Assembly: GCF_006442965.1 (NCBI RefSeq)
Contig: NZ_VFWX01000022.1
Coordinates: 1 to 64,000 of the forward strand
Source of the DNA: Mesorhizobium sp. CU3
Lineage (GTDB): Bacteria; Pseudomonadota; Alphaproteobacteria; Rhizobiales; Rhizobiaceae
Reading direction: 5' to 3'
DNA: 64,000 nucleotides
Below are positions 7,808-16,339 of this stretch, piece by piece. A program made the position numbers and the translations under genes. The first letter of the stretch is position 1. Each line of letters opens with the position of its first letter. Below the pieces are notes generated by a model. The model was given only the letters and a program-made list of their open reading frames with translations. It had not been told where the DNA came from and searched no databases.

Positions 7808-8890
7808 ATGAAAAATCTTAGCCGACGTCTGACTTTGACATTGGCGCTTGGGAGCGCGCTAGCGGCTTCGGCGGCGGCTTTCGCCGTTGCCGCCGACAAG
7901 GACCTGATCGTCTTCGACTGGTCCGGCTACGAGGACCCGAGCTTCCATCCGAAATATGTCGAGAAGAACGGCGACTCGCCGACCTTCGCCTTCTTCGGCG
8001 ACGAGGATGAGGCGTTCGAAAAGATCCGCTCCGGCTTCAAGTCCGATCTCGGCCATCCCTGCTCGCAGAGCGTGGTGAAATGGCGCGAGGCCGGGCTCCT
8101 GCAGCCGCTCGACACCTCCAAGATCGCCGGCTGGAAGGATCTCAATCCGGGCATCATGGCGATGAAGGATCTCGCCACCACCGCCGACGGCAAGGCCTGG
8201 TTCATGCCGTGGGACTGGGGCAATACGCAGCTGACCTACAATTCCGACAAGATCGCCGAGAAGGACGTGCAGTCGCTGAAGGCCTTCGCCGATCCGAAGT
8301 ATAAGGGCCGGGTGTCGATCGGCGACAATGTCGACGACGCCTATGCTCTTGCCAGTCTCGCCATCGGGCTGAAGGACTGGACCAAGATGACCGACGAGCA
8401 GTTCAAGCAGGCGTCCGACTTCCTGCGCCAGGTGCACAAGAATGTCCGCTCCTACTGGACCGACACCACCGACATCGTGCAACTGCTCTCGGGCGGTGAG
8501 GTCGATCTCGCCTGGGCCTGGAACGATGCGACCGTGCAGTCGGTCAAGGCCGGCGTGCCGATCAAGTCGAAGAAGGACACCGACGAAGGCATCTCGACCT
8601 GGGTGTGCGGCTATGTGCTGTTCAAGGATGCGCCTGGCAACATCGACAAGGCCTATGACTATCTCAACGCCGTCAACGATCCGGAAGTCGCCAAGGTGCT
8701 GGTCAAGGACTGGGGCTACGGCCAGGCCAATGCCAAGGGCATGGCCGGCGTCGACCAGGCTATCCTGAAAGAAAAGGGCTATGACGACGTCGAAAAATTC
8801 GTCGACAAGACGCTGTTCCAGGCGCCGGTGCCGTCGGCGCTCAAGCTCAAGATGATCGCCGAGTTCGAGAAGATCAAAGCCGGCTATTGA
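7808..8890 (+). CDS. Polyamine-type ABC transporter periplasmic binding protein 1 (PotD/PotF-like)
   Basis: The 360-residue secreted protein has a Sec signal (MKNLSRRLTLTLALGSALAASAAAFAVA) followed by the mature start DKDLIVFDWSGYEDP, typical of the spermidine/putrescine-binding group. The central region has GWKDLNPGIMAMKDLATTADGK and FMPWDWGNTQLTYNSDK, and the C-terminus ends FEKIKAGY. It has a ribosome site, GAGGATGGAG, just before the ATG. A second copy lies at 9254 with the same ends but changed residues in the middle. It should deliver ligand to the permeases at 12700-14435. Confidence 0.9.
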   Translation: MKNLSRRLTLTLALGSALAASAAAFAVAADKDLIVFDWSGYEDPSFHPKYVEKNGDSPTFAFFGDEDEAFEKIRSGFKSDLGHPCSQSVVKWREAGLLQPLDTSKIAGWKDLNPGIMAMKDLATTADGKAWFMPWDWGNTQLTYNSDKIAEKDVQSLKAFADPKYKGRVSIGDNVDDAYALASLAIGLKDWTKMTDEQFKQASDFLRQVHKNVRSYWTDTTDIVQLLSGGEVDLAWAWNDATVQSVKAGVPIKSKKDTDEGISTWVCGYVLFKDAPGNIDKAYDYLNAVNDPEVAKVLVKDWGYGQANAKGMAGVDQAILKEKGYDDVEKFVDKTLFQAPVPSALKLKMIAEFEKIKAGY

Positions 8891-8980
8891 GGCTTGTTTT
8901 CGAGCCTTCGCCGAGTGCCGAAATTTCTCCGCCGCCTCATAAGAGGTGGCGGGGGGTTCGGTGAGGCGTCTGGAAAATGG

Positions 8981-9166
8981 GTGGCGGTGGCCAAGAAGTT
9001 TGAGGAACGCAAGAACGAACCCGTGATCTGTCCGTTCTGTGAGGCCGCCGCTCTCACCATCCACGACGTACCTCTCAACAGCAAGGGCGGGTACGAGCGA
9101 TGGATGCACTGCCCGAGATGCCAGAAGAGAGCCGAGTTTTTAGTCGGCCCGCTTGGTTTGGACTAA
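8981..9166 (+). CDS. Small putative zinc-ribbon protein between the two binding proteins
   Basis: The 62-residue frame from GTG 8981 contains CPFC and CPRC separated by about 25 residues, a pattern for a structural zinc site. An in-frame TTG at 8894 would give 90 residues, but the added part is arginine/glycine-rich and looks non-coding. There is no strong ribosome site. I do not recognise the family. Its place between two duplicated binding-protein genes suggests an insertion during the duplication or an independently transcribed small gene. Confidence 0.45.
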   Translation: MAVAKKFEERKNEPVICPFCEAAALTIHDVPLNSKGGYERWMHCPRCQKRAEFLVGPLGLD

Positions 9167-9253
9167 GTCAGCCCTAAAAGAGGCGGGCTCGCCAAAACTG
9201 GGGAATCCTCCTAACCTCCCTCGATGTTTCCGAAATGGGGGAGTTTTCGCGTC

Positions 9254-10330
9254 ATGGCATCCATCATTCGCCGTCTTGCCCTCGCCGCCGCGGTCACCGT
9301 CGGCGCCGGCGCCGCCCATGCGATTGCCGAGGGCGGCGGCGATCTCGTCGTCTTCGACTGGTCGGGTTACGAGGACCCGCTGCTGCATCCGGACTACACC
9401 GCCAAATACGGCGCCGAGCCGACTTTTTCCTTCTTCGGCGACGAGGACGAGGCGTTCGAAAAAATGCGCGCCGGCTTCAAGGCCGATATCGCGCATCCCT
9501 GTTCGCAAAGCGTGGTGAAATGGCGCGAGGCCGGCCTCTTGCAGCCGCTCGACACCTCGAAGATCGCCGGCTGGAAGGACCTCAATCCCGGCATCATGGC
9601 GATGAAGGATCTCGTCACCACGGCCGACGGCAAGACCTGGTTCATGCCGTTCGACTGGGGCAACACTTCGCTGCTCTACCGCACCGACAAGGTGAGCAAG
9701 GAGGAAGCGCAGTCGCTGAAAATCTTCGCCGACCCGAAGTTCAAGGGCCGCGTCACCATCGGCGACAATGTCGACGACGCCTATGCGCTGGCGAGCCTTG
9801 TCATCGGTCTCAAGGACTGGACCAAGATGACCGACGAGCAGTTCAAGCAGGCCTCGGCTTTCCTGCGCGACGTGCACAAGAATATCCGCTTCTACTGGAC
9901 CGACGACACCGACCTCAACCAGGCCTTCAGCGGCAACGAGGTCGACCTGGTCTGGGGCTGGAACGAGACCTTTGTGACGCTCAAGGGCCAGGGCATGCCG
10001 ATCGAGATGAACCGCGACACCAAGGAAGGCATCTCGACCTGGGTGTGCGGCTATGTGCTGATGAAGGATGCGCCCGGCAAGCGCGACCAGGCCTATGATT
10101 TCCTCAGCGCGGTCAACACGCCGGGCGTCTCGGAGTATATGGTGAAGACCTTCGGCTACGGTCATGGCAACAGCGCCGGCATGGCAGCGATGGACCAGAA
10201 GCTGCTTTCCGACCGCGGCTTCGACAATCTCGACAAGTTCCTCGACAAGACGTTGTTCCAGCAGCCGGTCTCGCCGGATCTCAAGCAGCGCATGGTTGCC
10301 GAATTCGAGAAGATCAAGGCCGGCTATTGA
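9254..10330 (+). CDS. Polyamine-type ABC transporter periplasmic binding protein 2 (PotD/PotF-like)
   Basis: The paralogue of the protein at 7808 has long identical stretches, for example CSQSVVKWREAGLLQPLDTS and GRVxIGDNVDDAYALASL. I chose ATG 9254 because it places the signal peptide MASIIRRLALAAAVTVGAGAAHA directly at the N-terminus; ATG 9224 would add ten residues before it. Differences cluster in segments likely to line the binding cleft, for example SGNEVDLVWGWNETFVTLKGQG against SGGEVDLAWAWNDATVQSVKAG. The two copies may therefore bind different relatives of one substrate. Its stop overlaps the TTG start of the amine oxidase. Confidence 0.88.
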   Translation: MASIIRRLALAAAVTVGAGAAHAIAEGGGDLVVFDWSGYEDPLLHPDYTAKYGAEPTFSFFGDEDEAFEKMRAGFKADIAHPCSQSVVKWREAGLLQPLDTSKIAGWKDLNPGIMAMKDLVTTADGKTWFMPFDWGNTSLLYRTDKVSKEEAQSLKIFADPKFKGRVTIGDNVDDAYALASLVIGLKDWTKMTDEQFKQASAFLRDVHKNIRFYWTDDTDLNQAFSGNEVDLVWGWNETFVTLKGQGMPIEMNRDTKEGISTWVCGYVLMKDAPGKRDQAYDFLSAVNTPGVSEYMVKTFGYGHGNSAGMAAMDQKLLSDRGFDNLDKFLDKTLFQQPVSPDLKQRMVAEFEKIKAGY

Positions 10331-11625
10331 GCAGCGCATCCCTGAAAACCGACGTCACAATCGTCGGCGCCGGCTTCACCGGCCTGTCGGCCGCGCTTGA
10401 GTTCAAGCGCGCCGGCATCGACTTCGTCATCCTCGAAGCGCGCGACCGCGTCGGCGGCAGGGTCGAGGCTGTCCGCAACGGGCTCGGCGAGCTGATCGAC
10501 AGCGGCGGCCAGTTCTTCTGCGTCGACATGCCCGAGTTGATGGCGCTGGCCAAGGCGCATGGCAAGGAATTCGTCGAGACCTATATCGAGGGCGAATTCG
10601 TCACCCATCCGTCGATGACGCCGGTCAGGGCCGAGCGCACCTACCATGTCTCGATGGCGATCCGCGAGCGCATGAACAAGATCGATCCGGACGATCCTGC
10701 GATCGCCGCAATGACCGTCGCCGACTGGCTGGAACGCCAGCAAGACGAGGCCGATGCCAAGGCAGCCTTCCGCTCGCTGGTCGAAGGCTTGTGGTGCCTG
10801 GCGGCGGACAAGGTGCCGCTCTGGTACCTGATCGACAATGACCGCCGCATCACCAACGAGGTGTTCGAGCTGCAATATTTCCTGCGCGACACCATGCAAT
10901 CGCTGGCCGAGGATATTGCCGCCGAACTCGGCGATCGGCTGCGCCTGGGCGAAGCGGCGACTCGGATCGAGCGCGGGCCACAGGGGGTTCGCGTCACGAC
11001 GGCCAGCGGCACGATCGAAGCGCGCGAGGTGCTGATCGCTTTGCCGCCGGCGACGGCCGCGAAGCTCGATTTCGCGCCGGCTTTGCCATCCGATCTGGCG
11101 AAGGCTCTGAGCGTCTGGGAGAGCGGCGCGGTGATCAAGATCCTGGTGCGCTACGCCCGACCGTTCTGGCGCGAGCATGGCTTGAGCGGCATGGTCATGT
11201 GGCGCGACATGCCGGGACTGTTTGCCTGCGACGCCAGCAAGGATGCCGAACACGCAGCGCTGATCGTCTTCATCGGTGGCCCCCTGGCGCTGCGCTGGCG
11301 CGAGCTTGGCGATACGGCATTCCAGGCGGAAGTGACCGCGAAGCTTGTCGATGCACTCGGCGCGGAGGCGGGCGACGTGATCGATTTCAGTCCCCGCGAC
11401 TGGGCGCATGACCGCTGGAGCGGCGGCGCCTATAGCGACCTCATCGTCGATGTGACGGCACGGGATGCCGAGCGCACCATCCTCGCCGGCGCGCCGCATC
11501 TCCATTTCGCCGCTTCGGAAGTCTCGCCGTCGTTCCCGGGTTATGTCGAAGGCGCCATCGTTGCCGGCCGCATCGCGGCCGCCAAGATTCAGTCGGCCAT
11601 CGCCACCAGAGCCTCCGGGTCGTAG
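10327..11625 (+). CDS. Flavin monoamine oxidase family protein
   Basis: The 432-residue protein has a GxGxxG FAD motif (VTIVGAGFTGLSAALEF), the ARDRVGGR segment typical of amine oxidases, and the C-terminal FPGYVEGAIVAGRIAA segment that closes over the isoalloxazine ring. It would oxidise a primary or secondary amine to an aldehyde/imine with release of hydrogen peroxide or reduction of an acceptor. The start is TTG at 10327 within TTGA, overlapping the stop of the binding protein, so the two are translationally coupled. The 3' end overlaps the convergent ATPase gene by 37 bases, an unusually long overlap. Confidence 0.85.
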   Translation: MSSASLKTDVTIVGAGFTGLSAALEFKRAGIDFVILEARDRVGGRVEAVRNGLGELIDSGGQFFCVDMPELMALAKAHGKEFVETYIEGEFVTHPSMTPVRAERTYHVSMAIRERMNKIDPDDPAIAAMTVADWLERQQDEADAKAAFRSLVEGLWCLAADKVPLWYLIDNDRRITNEVFELQYFLRDTMQSLAEDIAAELGDRLRLGEAATRIERGPQGVRVTTASGTIEAREVLIALPPATAAKLDFAPALPSDLAKALSVWESGAVIKILVRYARPFWREHGLSGMVMWRDMPGLFACDASKDAEHAALIVFIGGPLALRWRELGDTAFQAEVTAKLVDALGAEAGDVIDFSPRDWAHDRWSGGAYSDLIVDVTARDAERTILAGAPHLHFAASEVSPSFPGYVEGAIVAGRIAAAKIQSAIATRASGS

Positions 11626-12707
11626 CCGAGGCGGATCGAGGTGCCGACCGGGATATCGTCGGCGCCGAAGTCGTTGGTCTCGGTCACCGAAAGCGGCTTT
11701 TCCAGCCCGGGTATCTCGACGATCAGATGGGTGATCTCGCCGAAATAGTGGCGCTCGACCACCTTGCCGGCCACTTCGAATTTCGCCGTCGCATTGTCCC
11801 ACAAGACGCGCAGGCGTTCCGGCCGGATGCCGAGTGTCGCCTTGCCGCCATTGCGCACGAAAGCCTTCGGCTTGTCGGTCTTGACGCGGCCGAAACCCAG
11901 CGTGTCGAGCACCAGCGAGGCGCCGTTCTCCTCGACGATCTCGGCCTTGACGAAGTTCATGCCGCCGAGGAAGTCGGCGACCTGGCGGTTGACCGGGCGC
12001 TGGTAGATCTCCTTGGGCGAAGCGACCTGCGCGATGCGGCCGCCGAACATCACCGCGATGCGGTCGGACATGGCCAAGGCTTCGTACTGGTCATGCGTGA
12101 CCAGCACGAAGGTGATGCCGACCGCCTGCTGCAGGCGGCGCAGTTCGACCTGCATCTGCTCGCGCAGCTTCTTGTCGAGCGCGGAGAGCGGCTCGTCGAG
12201 CAGCAGCACCTTTGGCCGCATGACCAGCGCACGGGCCAGGGCCACGCGCTGGCGCTGGCCGCCGGAAAGCTCGGTGGCACGGCGCTTGCCGAGGCCGGTC
12301 AGCGAGACTTGCGCCAGCGCTTCCTCGACACGGCGCTTTTCCTCGCCGGCTGCGAGCTTCAGCCGCTTCAGCCCATAGGCCACATTCTGCTCGACATTGA
12401 GATGCGGGAAGATCGCATAGCTCTGGAAGACCATGTTGGTCGGGCGGCGGTTGGGCGGGATGCCGTCCATCGGCTGGCCGCCGACAAGGATGGAGCCGCT
12501 GGTCGGATTGTCGAAGCCGGCGATCATGCGCAACAGCGTGGTCTTACCGCAACCCGAAGGGCCGAGCAGCGAGAAGAACTCGCCTTCCCGGATCGCCAGC
12601 GAGGCATTGTCGAGTGCCTTGAACGATCCGTAGCTGCGGGTGACGTCGCGGATCTCGATCATGGTCCGCTCGGATTGGGTACGCTCGGTTTGGACCCGCT
12701 CAAGCAT
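11589..12707 (-). CDS. Spermidine/putrescine-type ABC transporter ATPase (PotA-like)
   Basis: The 372-residue protein has Walker A GPSGCGKTTLL, a signature LSGGQRQRVALARAL, Walker B VLLLDEPLSALD, the H-loop VTHDQ, and a C-terminal TOBE region (TLGIRPERLRV). It energises uptake for the two permeases upstream in the same operon. The ATG at 12707 follows a GGAGG box and overlaps the end of the permease gene by eight bases. A later ATG at 12662 (MIEIRDV) lacks such a box. Confidence 0.92.
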   Translation of the reverse strand: MLERVQTERTQSERTMIEIRDVTRSYGSFKALDNASLAIREGEFFSLLGPSGCGKTTLLRMIAGFDNPTSGSILVGGQPMDGIPPNRRPTNMVFQSYAIFPHLNVEQNVAYGLKRLKLAAGEEKRRVEEALAQVSLTGLGKRRATELSGGQRQRVALARALVMRPKVLLLDEPLSALDKKLREQMQVELRRLQQAVGITFVLVTHDQYEALAMSDRIAVMFGGRIAQVASPKEIYQRPVNRQVADFLGGMNFVKAEIVEENGASLVLDTLGFGRVKTDKPKAFVRNGGKATLGIRPERLRVLWDNATAKFEVAGKVVERHYFGEITHLIVEIPGLEKPLSVTETNDFGADDIPVGTSIRLGYDPEALVAMAD

Positions 12708-13521
12708 AGAGGCCTCCCTCGTTCTGGGTGCGTCTCGCCGCGCGGCGGCGCAGGATTTCGGCGACAGTCATCAGCACGAAGGACGCCAGCAGCAGCAAGG
12801 TGCCGAGCGCCAGCACGCCGGGGAGTTTGGCCGCAAAGCGCAGCTGGCCCCAGATGTAGATCGGCAGCGTCGCTTCAGTGCCAGTGAGGAAGAAGGCGAT
12901 GATGAACTCGTCGAGCGAGATGGTGAAGCAGACCAGCAGGCTGGAGATGATCGCCGGCGCCACCATCGGCAGCGTCACCCGCCGGAAGGTGCCGAAGGCG
13001 CTCTCGCCGAGGTCGGCGGACGCTTCTTCGAGGCTGCGGTCGAAACCTTCGAAGCCGGAGGTGAGCACCGTCATCGAATAGGGGATACAGACCAGCACAT
13101 GGCCGAGCACGACGGTGAACAGCGACAGGCTGAGGCCGAGCTGCAGCATGACCAGCAGCATCGAGATGGCGACGATCACCTCCGGGAGCACCAGCGGCGC
13201 CATGATCAGCCCGTTGATGGCGCGGCGGCCGGGATAGCGGTAGCGGGTGATCGAACGCGCCGCGAGGATGCCGAGCACCGTCGACAGGATCGCAGCCGAG
13301 ATGCCGACCAGAAGGCTGTTCCAGGTGGCGTCGATCAGCGCCGGCGTTTTCGGCAGGTCCTCGTACCAGTGCAGCGTGACGCCGGAGAGCGGGAATTTCG
13401 GCGTCGCCGCCGTGTTGATCGAGAAGATCGGCAGGAAGATCACCGGCAGGTAAAGGAACAGGATGTAGAGCGTGGCATAGCTCGACAGCCATCCGGGCAG
13501 GAAACGTCTGATCGCCGTCAT
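12700..13521 (-). CDS. ABC transporter permease, PotC-like
   Basis: The 273-residue inner-membrane protein has about six transmembrane segments. The EAA loop (EGFDRSLEEASADLGESAFGTFRRVTLPM) couples it to the ATPase. It overlaps the partner permease by ATGA at 13518-13521. With the PotB-like gene it forms the membrane pore of the importer. Confidence 0.92.
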   Translation of the reverse strand: MTAIRRFLPGWLSSYATLYILFLYLPVIFLPIFSINTAATPKFPLSGVTLHWYEDLPKTPALIDATWNSLLVGISAAILSTVLGILAARSITRYRYPGRRAINGLIMAPLVLPEVIVAISMLLVMLQLGLSLSLFTVVLGHVLVCIPYSMTVLTSGFEGFDRSLEEASADLGESAFGTFRRVTLPMVAPAIISSLLVCFTISLDEFIIAFFLTGTEATLPIYIWGQLRFAAKLPGVLALGTLLLLASFVLMTVAEILRRRAARRTQNEGGLYA

Positions 13522-14435
13522 CGCGCCAACCTCTGCAGAGCCCGGATGATCAGCACCGTGGCGCCGGCCATCAGCGAGACGATAACCATGGTGGTGACGG
13601 AAAGAGCCGCACCGAGCGGCCAGTTCGCCGCCTTGCCGAACTGCGCCTGGATGGCGTTGGCGATCATGACACCGTCCTTGCCGCCGACGAGCTTCGGCGT
13701 GACGTAATCACCGACCGTCGGGATCATGACGATGAGCGCCGCAGAAATGACGCCCGGCGCCGACAGCGGCAAGGTCACGCGCAGGAAGGAGCGCAACGGC
13801 CCGTCGCCGAGATCGGTCGCCGCCTCGACCAGCGTGCGGTCGACTTTCTCCAATGACACGAAGATCGGCAGGATGGCGAAGGTCGCCCAGGCATGGGTCA
13901 GGGTGATGATGACGGCGGTAGAATTGTAAAGCAGCGCATCCGACGGTTCGCTGATGATGCCGAGGCCCATCAGGCCGGAATTCAAGACGCCGTTATAGCC
14001 GAGGATCACCTTCCACGACATCACGCGCAGCAGGTAGCTGGTCCAGAACGGGATGGTGATGAGGAAGAGCCACAGGCTCTTGTGGCGGCCGCCGTGGAAG
14101 GAGATGAAATAGGCGATCGGGTAGGCGAGCACGACGGTGAGCAGGCTGACCGTCAAAGAGATGTAAAGCGAGCGCCAGAGGAGGTCGCGGTAGATCGGCT
14201 CGGTCAGCGCGATCCGGTAGTTCTCCAGCGTGAATGTGTGGTCGATGGTGAGGTAGTTCTGCGTCCAGAAGGAATGGGCGATGACGACTAGGATCGGCAG
14301 GACGAGCAGAATAAGCGCGTAAACGAAGGTCGGGCTGATCAGCGCAAAACCCTGCGCGGCTTCCGATTGCAGAAGGGGACTTCGTCTCGGCCCCGCCGCG
14401 CGTAGCGCGGGCGACCCTTCCGCCGCTGCCGTCAT
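13518..14435 (-). CDS. ABC transporter permease, PotB-like (first gene of operon)
   Basis: The 305-residue inner-membrane protein has about six transmembrane segments and an EAA loop, VDRTLVEAATDLGDGPLRSFLRVTLPL. I chose ATG 14435 (MTAAAEGSP...), which has CGGAG upstream. The 55 residues added by a start at 14600 are arginine/glycine-rich and unlikely to be translated. The promoter region to 14726 contains operator copy 2. Confidence 0.9.
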   Translation of the reverse strand: MTAAAEGSPALRAAGPRRSPLLQSEAAQGFALISPTFVYALILLVLPILVVIAHSFWTQNYLTIDHTFTLENYRIALTEPIYRDLLWRSLYISLTVSLLTVVLAYPIAYFISFHGGRHKSLWLFLITIPFWTSYLLRVMSWKVILGYNGVLNSGLMGLGIISEPSDALLYNSTAVIITLTHAWATFAILPIFVSLEKVDRTLVEAATDLGDGPLRSFLRVTLPLSAPGVISAALIVMIPTVGDYVTPKLVGGKDGVMIANAIQAQFGKAANWPLGAALSVTTMVIVSLMAGATVLIIRALQRLAR

Positions 14436-14590
14436 TGCAGCGCTCCGGGCGTGATTTCGGTTGCTGGCTCGGACTGTCCCGCCATGCGGCCTTCCCATTC
14501 GTGACGCCGGCGCCTGTTCCCAAATTATGCGTGGAGCGCGATGGCTCCCTAGGCTTGCCGGCTTTCTTTCATCATGAGCGCATCCGCCGA

Positions 14591-14619
14591 TTGAAATCAA
14601 GCGCTATTTCTGCAATATT
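14591..14619 (+). promoter_or_regulatory. Putative sigma-70-type promoter for the aminotransferase
   Basis: TTGAAA at 14591-14596 and AATATT at 14614-14619 are separated by 17 bases. The operator dyad starts three bases downstream, which would place a bound repressor over the transcription start. Confidence 0.45.
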
Positions 14620-14621
14620 GA

Positions 14622-14637
14622 TTGAACGGACATTCAA
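14622..14637. promoter_or_regulatory. Operator copy 2 for the BetI-like regulator (proposed)
   Basis: TTGAACGGACATTCAA is a 16-base dyad with the same TTGAA...TTCAA arms and six-base centre as the copies at 6170 and 17562. It lies between the ABC transporter operon and the divergent aminotransferase gene. Confidence 0.7.
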
Positions 14638-14726
14638 AATGAAGTGATGAAAAGCCGAATTTCCATGGTTTTCCGCGACTTCAGGTGCCCGAGGAAAATA
14701 GCGCAACCGGACGATGCGAGGCGAAC

Positions 14727-16136
14727 ATGGCGGCTCAAAGCAAGATCAGCGAAACCATCGAGTTCGACGACGACGCGGTCGAGCTTGCCAAGCGCCATCT
14801 CGTCCAGCCATGGCCCTATGCAGGGTCGGTCGGGACGGAGGCGCGGGCGCTGATCGGCGAGGGCGATGGCATCTATATCACCGACGCCTCCGGCAAGCGG
14901 CTGATCGACGGGCCGGCCGGCATGTGGTGCATCAATGTCGGCCATCGCCGCGAGGAACTGGCCAAGGTCATGTACGACCAGGCGATGGCGCTCTCCTACA
15001 ACACGCCCTGGTACACGATGAACGCGCCCTCGGCCGAGCTGGCGCGGCGCATCGCGGACGCCGCGCCGGGCGATCTCAGCCACACCTTCTTCACCACCGG
15101 CGGCTCGTCGGCGGTGGAGACGGCGCTGCGCTTCATGCAGTTCTACAACAATGTGCGCGGGCGGCCGGAGAAGAAGCTGATCCTCAGCCGCGGCGGCGCC
15201 TATCACGGCTCGACCTATCTGTCGGCCTCGCTCAACGGCCGGCCGCGCGATCGTCACTGGATGGATGGCGCTGACGAACTGGTGGTGAAGCTCGCTTCGC
15301 CAGATCCGTTCCGGCGGCCGAAAGGCATGAGCATCGCCGCCTTCGCCGATTTCCTGGTCGACCAGTTCCGCGACACGATTGCGCGCGTCGGCGCCGACCG
15401 TATCGGCGCCTTTGTCGGCGAGCCGGTGCAGGCCTCGGGCGGGGTGGTGGTGCCGCCGGACGGTTACCTGAAGCGCATCCGCGAGATCTGCCGCGACAAC
15501 GATATCCTCTATGTCTCGGACGAGGTGGTGACCGGCTTCGGACGGCTGGGACACGTGTTTGCCTCGGGCGACGTGTTCGGCATTGATCCGGACATGATCA
15601 CCTTCGCCAAGGGTGTGACCTCAGGCTATTTCCCGCTCGGCGGCGTCATCATCTCCGAGCGGCTCTTGGAGACGCTGCGCCGCTCCAATCATCCCGATGC
15701 CCTGTTCGGCCATGGCTTGACCTACACCAGCCACCCGATCGGCTGCGCGGTGGCGTTGAAGAACCTCGACCTGCTGGAAGAGGGCGTGCTTCAGCACACG
15801 CGCGAGATCGCGCCCTATTTCCAGGCGCGGCTGAAGACGCTGGAAGAGCTGCCGCTGGTCGGCGAGGTGCGCGGCATGGGCCTGATGGGCTGCGTCGAAT
15901 GCGTCGCCGATCGCGACAGCAAGGACCCGCTGCAGCTCGACAAGGATGTCGGCAAGCGCATCGACGCGCATTGCCACGAACTCGGCCTGCTGGTCAGGCC
16001 ACTGATCAATATGTGCGTGATGTCGCCGCCGCTGATCATCACCAAGGAGCAGGTCGACGATATGGTGGCGATCCTGCGCGAGGGGATTTCGCGGACGATG
16101 GATGATCTGCGGAAAGAAGGCGTCTGGCGGGGGTGA
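14727..16136 (+). CDS. Class III (omega-type) aminotransferase, PLP-dependent
   Basis: The 469-residue protein is of subgroup III. It has GPAGMWCINVGH near residue 55, TTGGSSAVETALRF for PLP phosphate binding, YHGSTYLSASLNG, the SDEVVTGFGRLG segment with the cofactor-binding Asp, and FAKGVTSGYFPLGG with the Schiff-base Lys. Relatives act on putrescine, beta-alanine, taurine or other omega-amines with pyruvate. I chose ATG 14727, preceded by GAGG; a GTG at 14685 is in frame but weaker. It is divergent from the transporter operon and preceded by operator copy 2. Its substrate is probably the imported amine or a product of its demethylation. Confidence 0.9.
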   Translation: MAAQSKISETIEFDDDAVELAKRHLVQPWPYAGSVGTEARALIGEGDGIYITDASGKRLIDGPAGMWCINVGHRREELAKVMYDQAMALSYNTPWYTMNAPSAELARRIADAAPGDLSHTFFTTGGSSAVETALRFMQFYNNVRGRPEKKLILSRGGAYHGSTYLSASLNGRPRDRHWMDGADELVVKLASPDPFRRPKGMSIAAFADFLVDQFRDTIARVGADRIGAFVGEPVQASGGVVVPPDGYLKRIREICRDNDILYVSDEVVTGFGRLGHVFASGDVFGIDPDMITFAKGVTSGYFPLGGVIISERLLETLRRSNHPDALFGHGLTYTSHPIGCAVALKNLDLLEEGVLQHTREIAPYFQARLKTLEELPLVGEVRGMGLMGCVECVADRDSKDPLQLDKDVGKRIDAHCHELGLLVRPLINMCVMSPPLIITKEQVDDMVAILREGISRTMDDLRKEGVWRG

Positions 16137-16143
16137 TTGGCTA

Positions 16144-16319
16144 ATCTCCCCCCTTGTGGGGGAGATGCCCGGCAGGGCAGAGGGGGGCGCTGTCCCGCCG
16201 GCTTCTCAGTCGTAGCAATATTCTTTTTGTGAGTTTGTGACTCGTCGCAGGTAACGGAGGTCGCGTTCCTTCGCGCCCCCCTCTGTCCTGCCGGACATCT
16301 CCCCCACGAGGGGGGAGAT
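16144..16319. repeat. Long inverted repeat between convergent genes
   Basis: Arms of about 47 bases at 16144-16190 and 16273-16319 are near-perfect inverted copies. Each arm itself contains a CTCCCCC...GGGGGAG hairpin. The 82-base centre shows no gene. It lies between the convergent aminotransferase and Rieske genes and could act as a two-way transcription stop. It resembles dispersed rhizobial intergenic elements. Confidence 0.75.
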
Positions 16320-16339
16320 CAGCAGCTTCGGCGCCTCGC

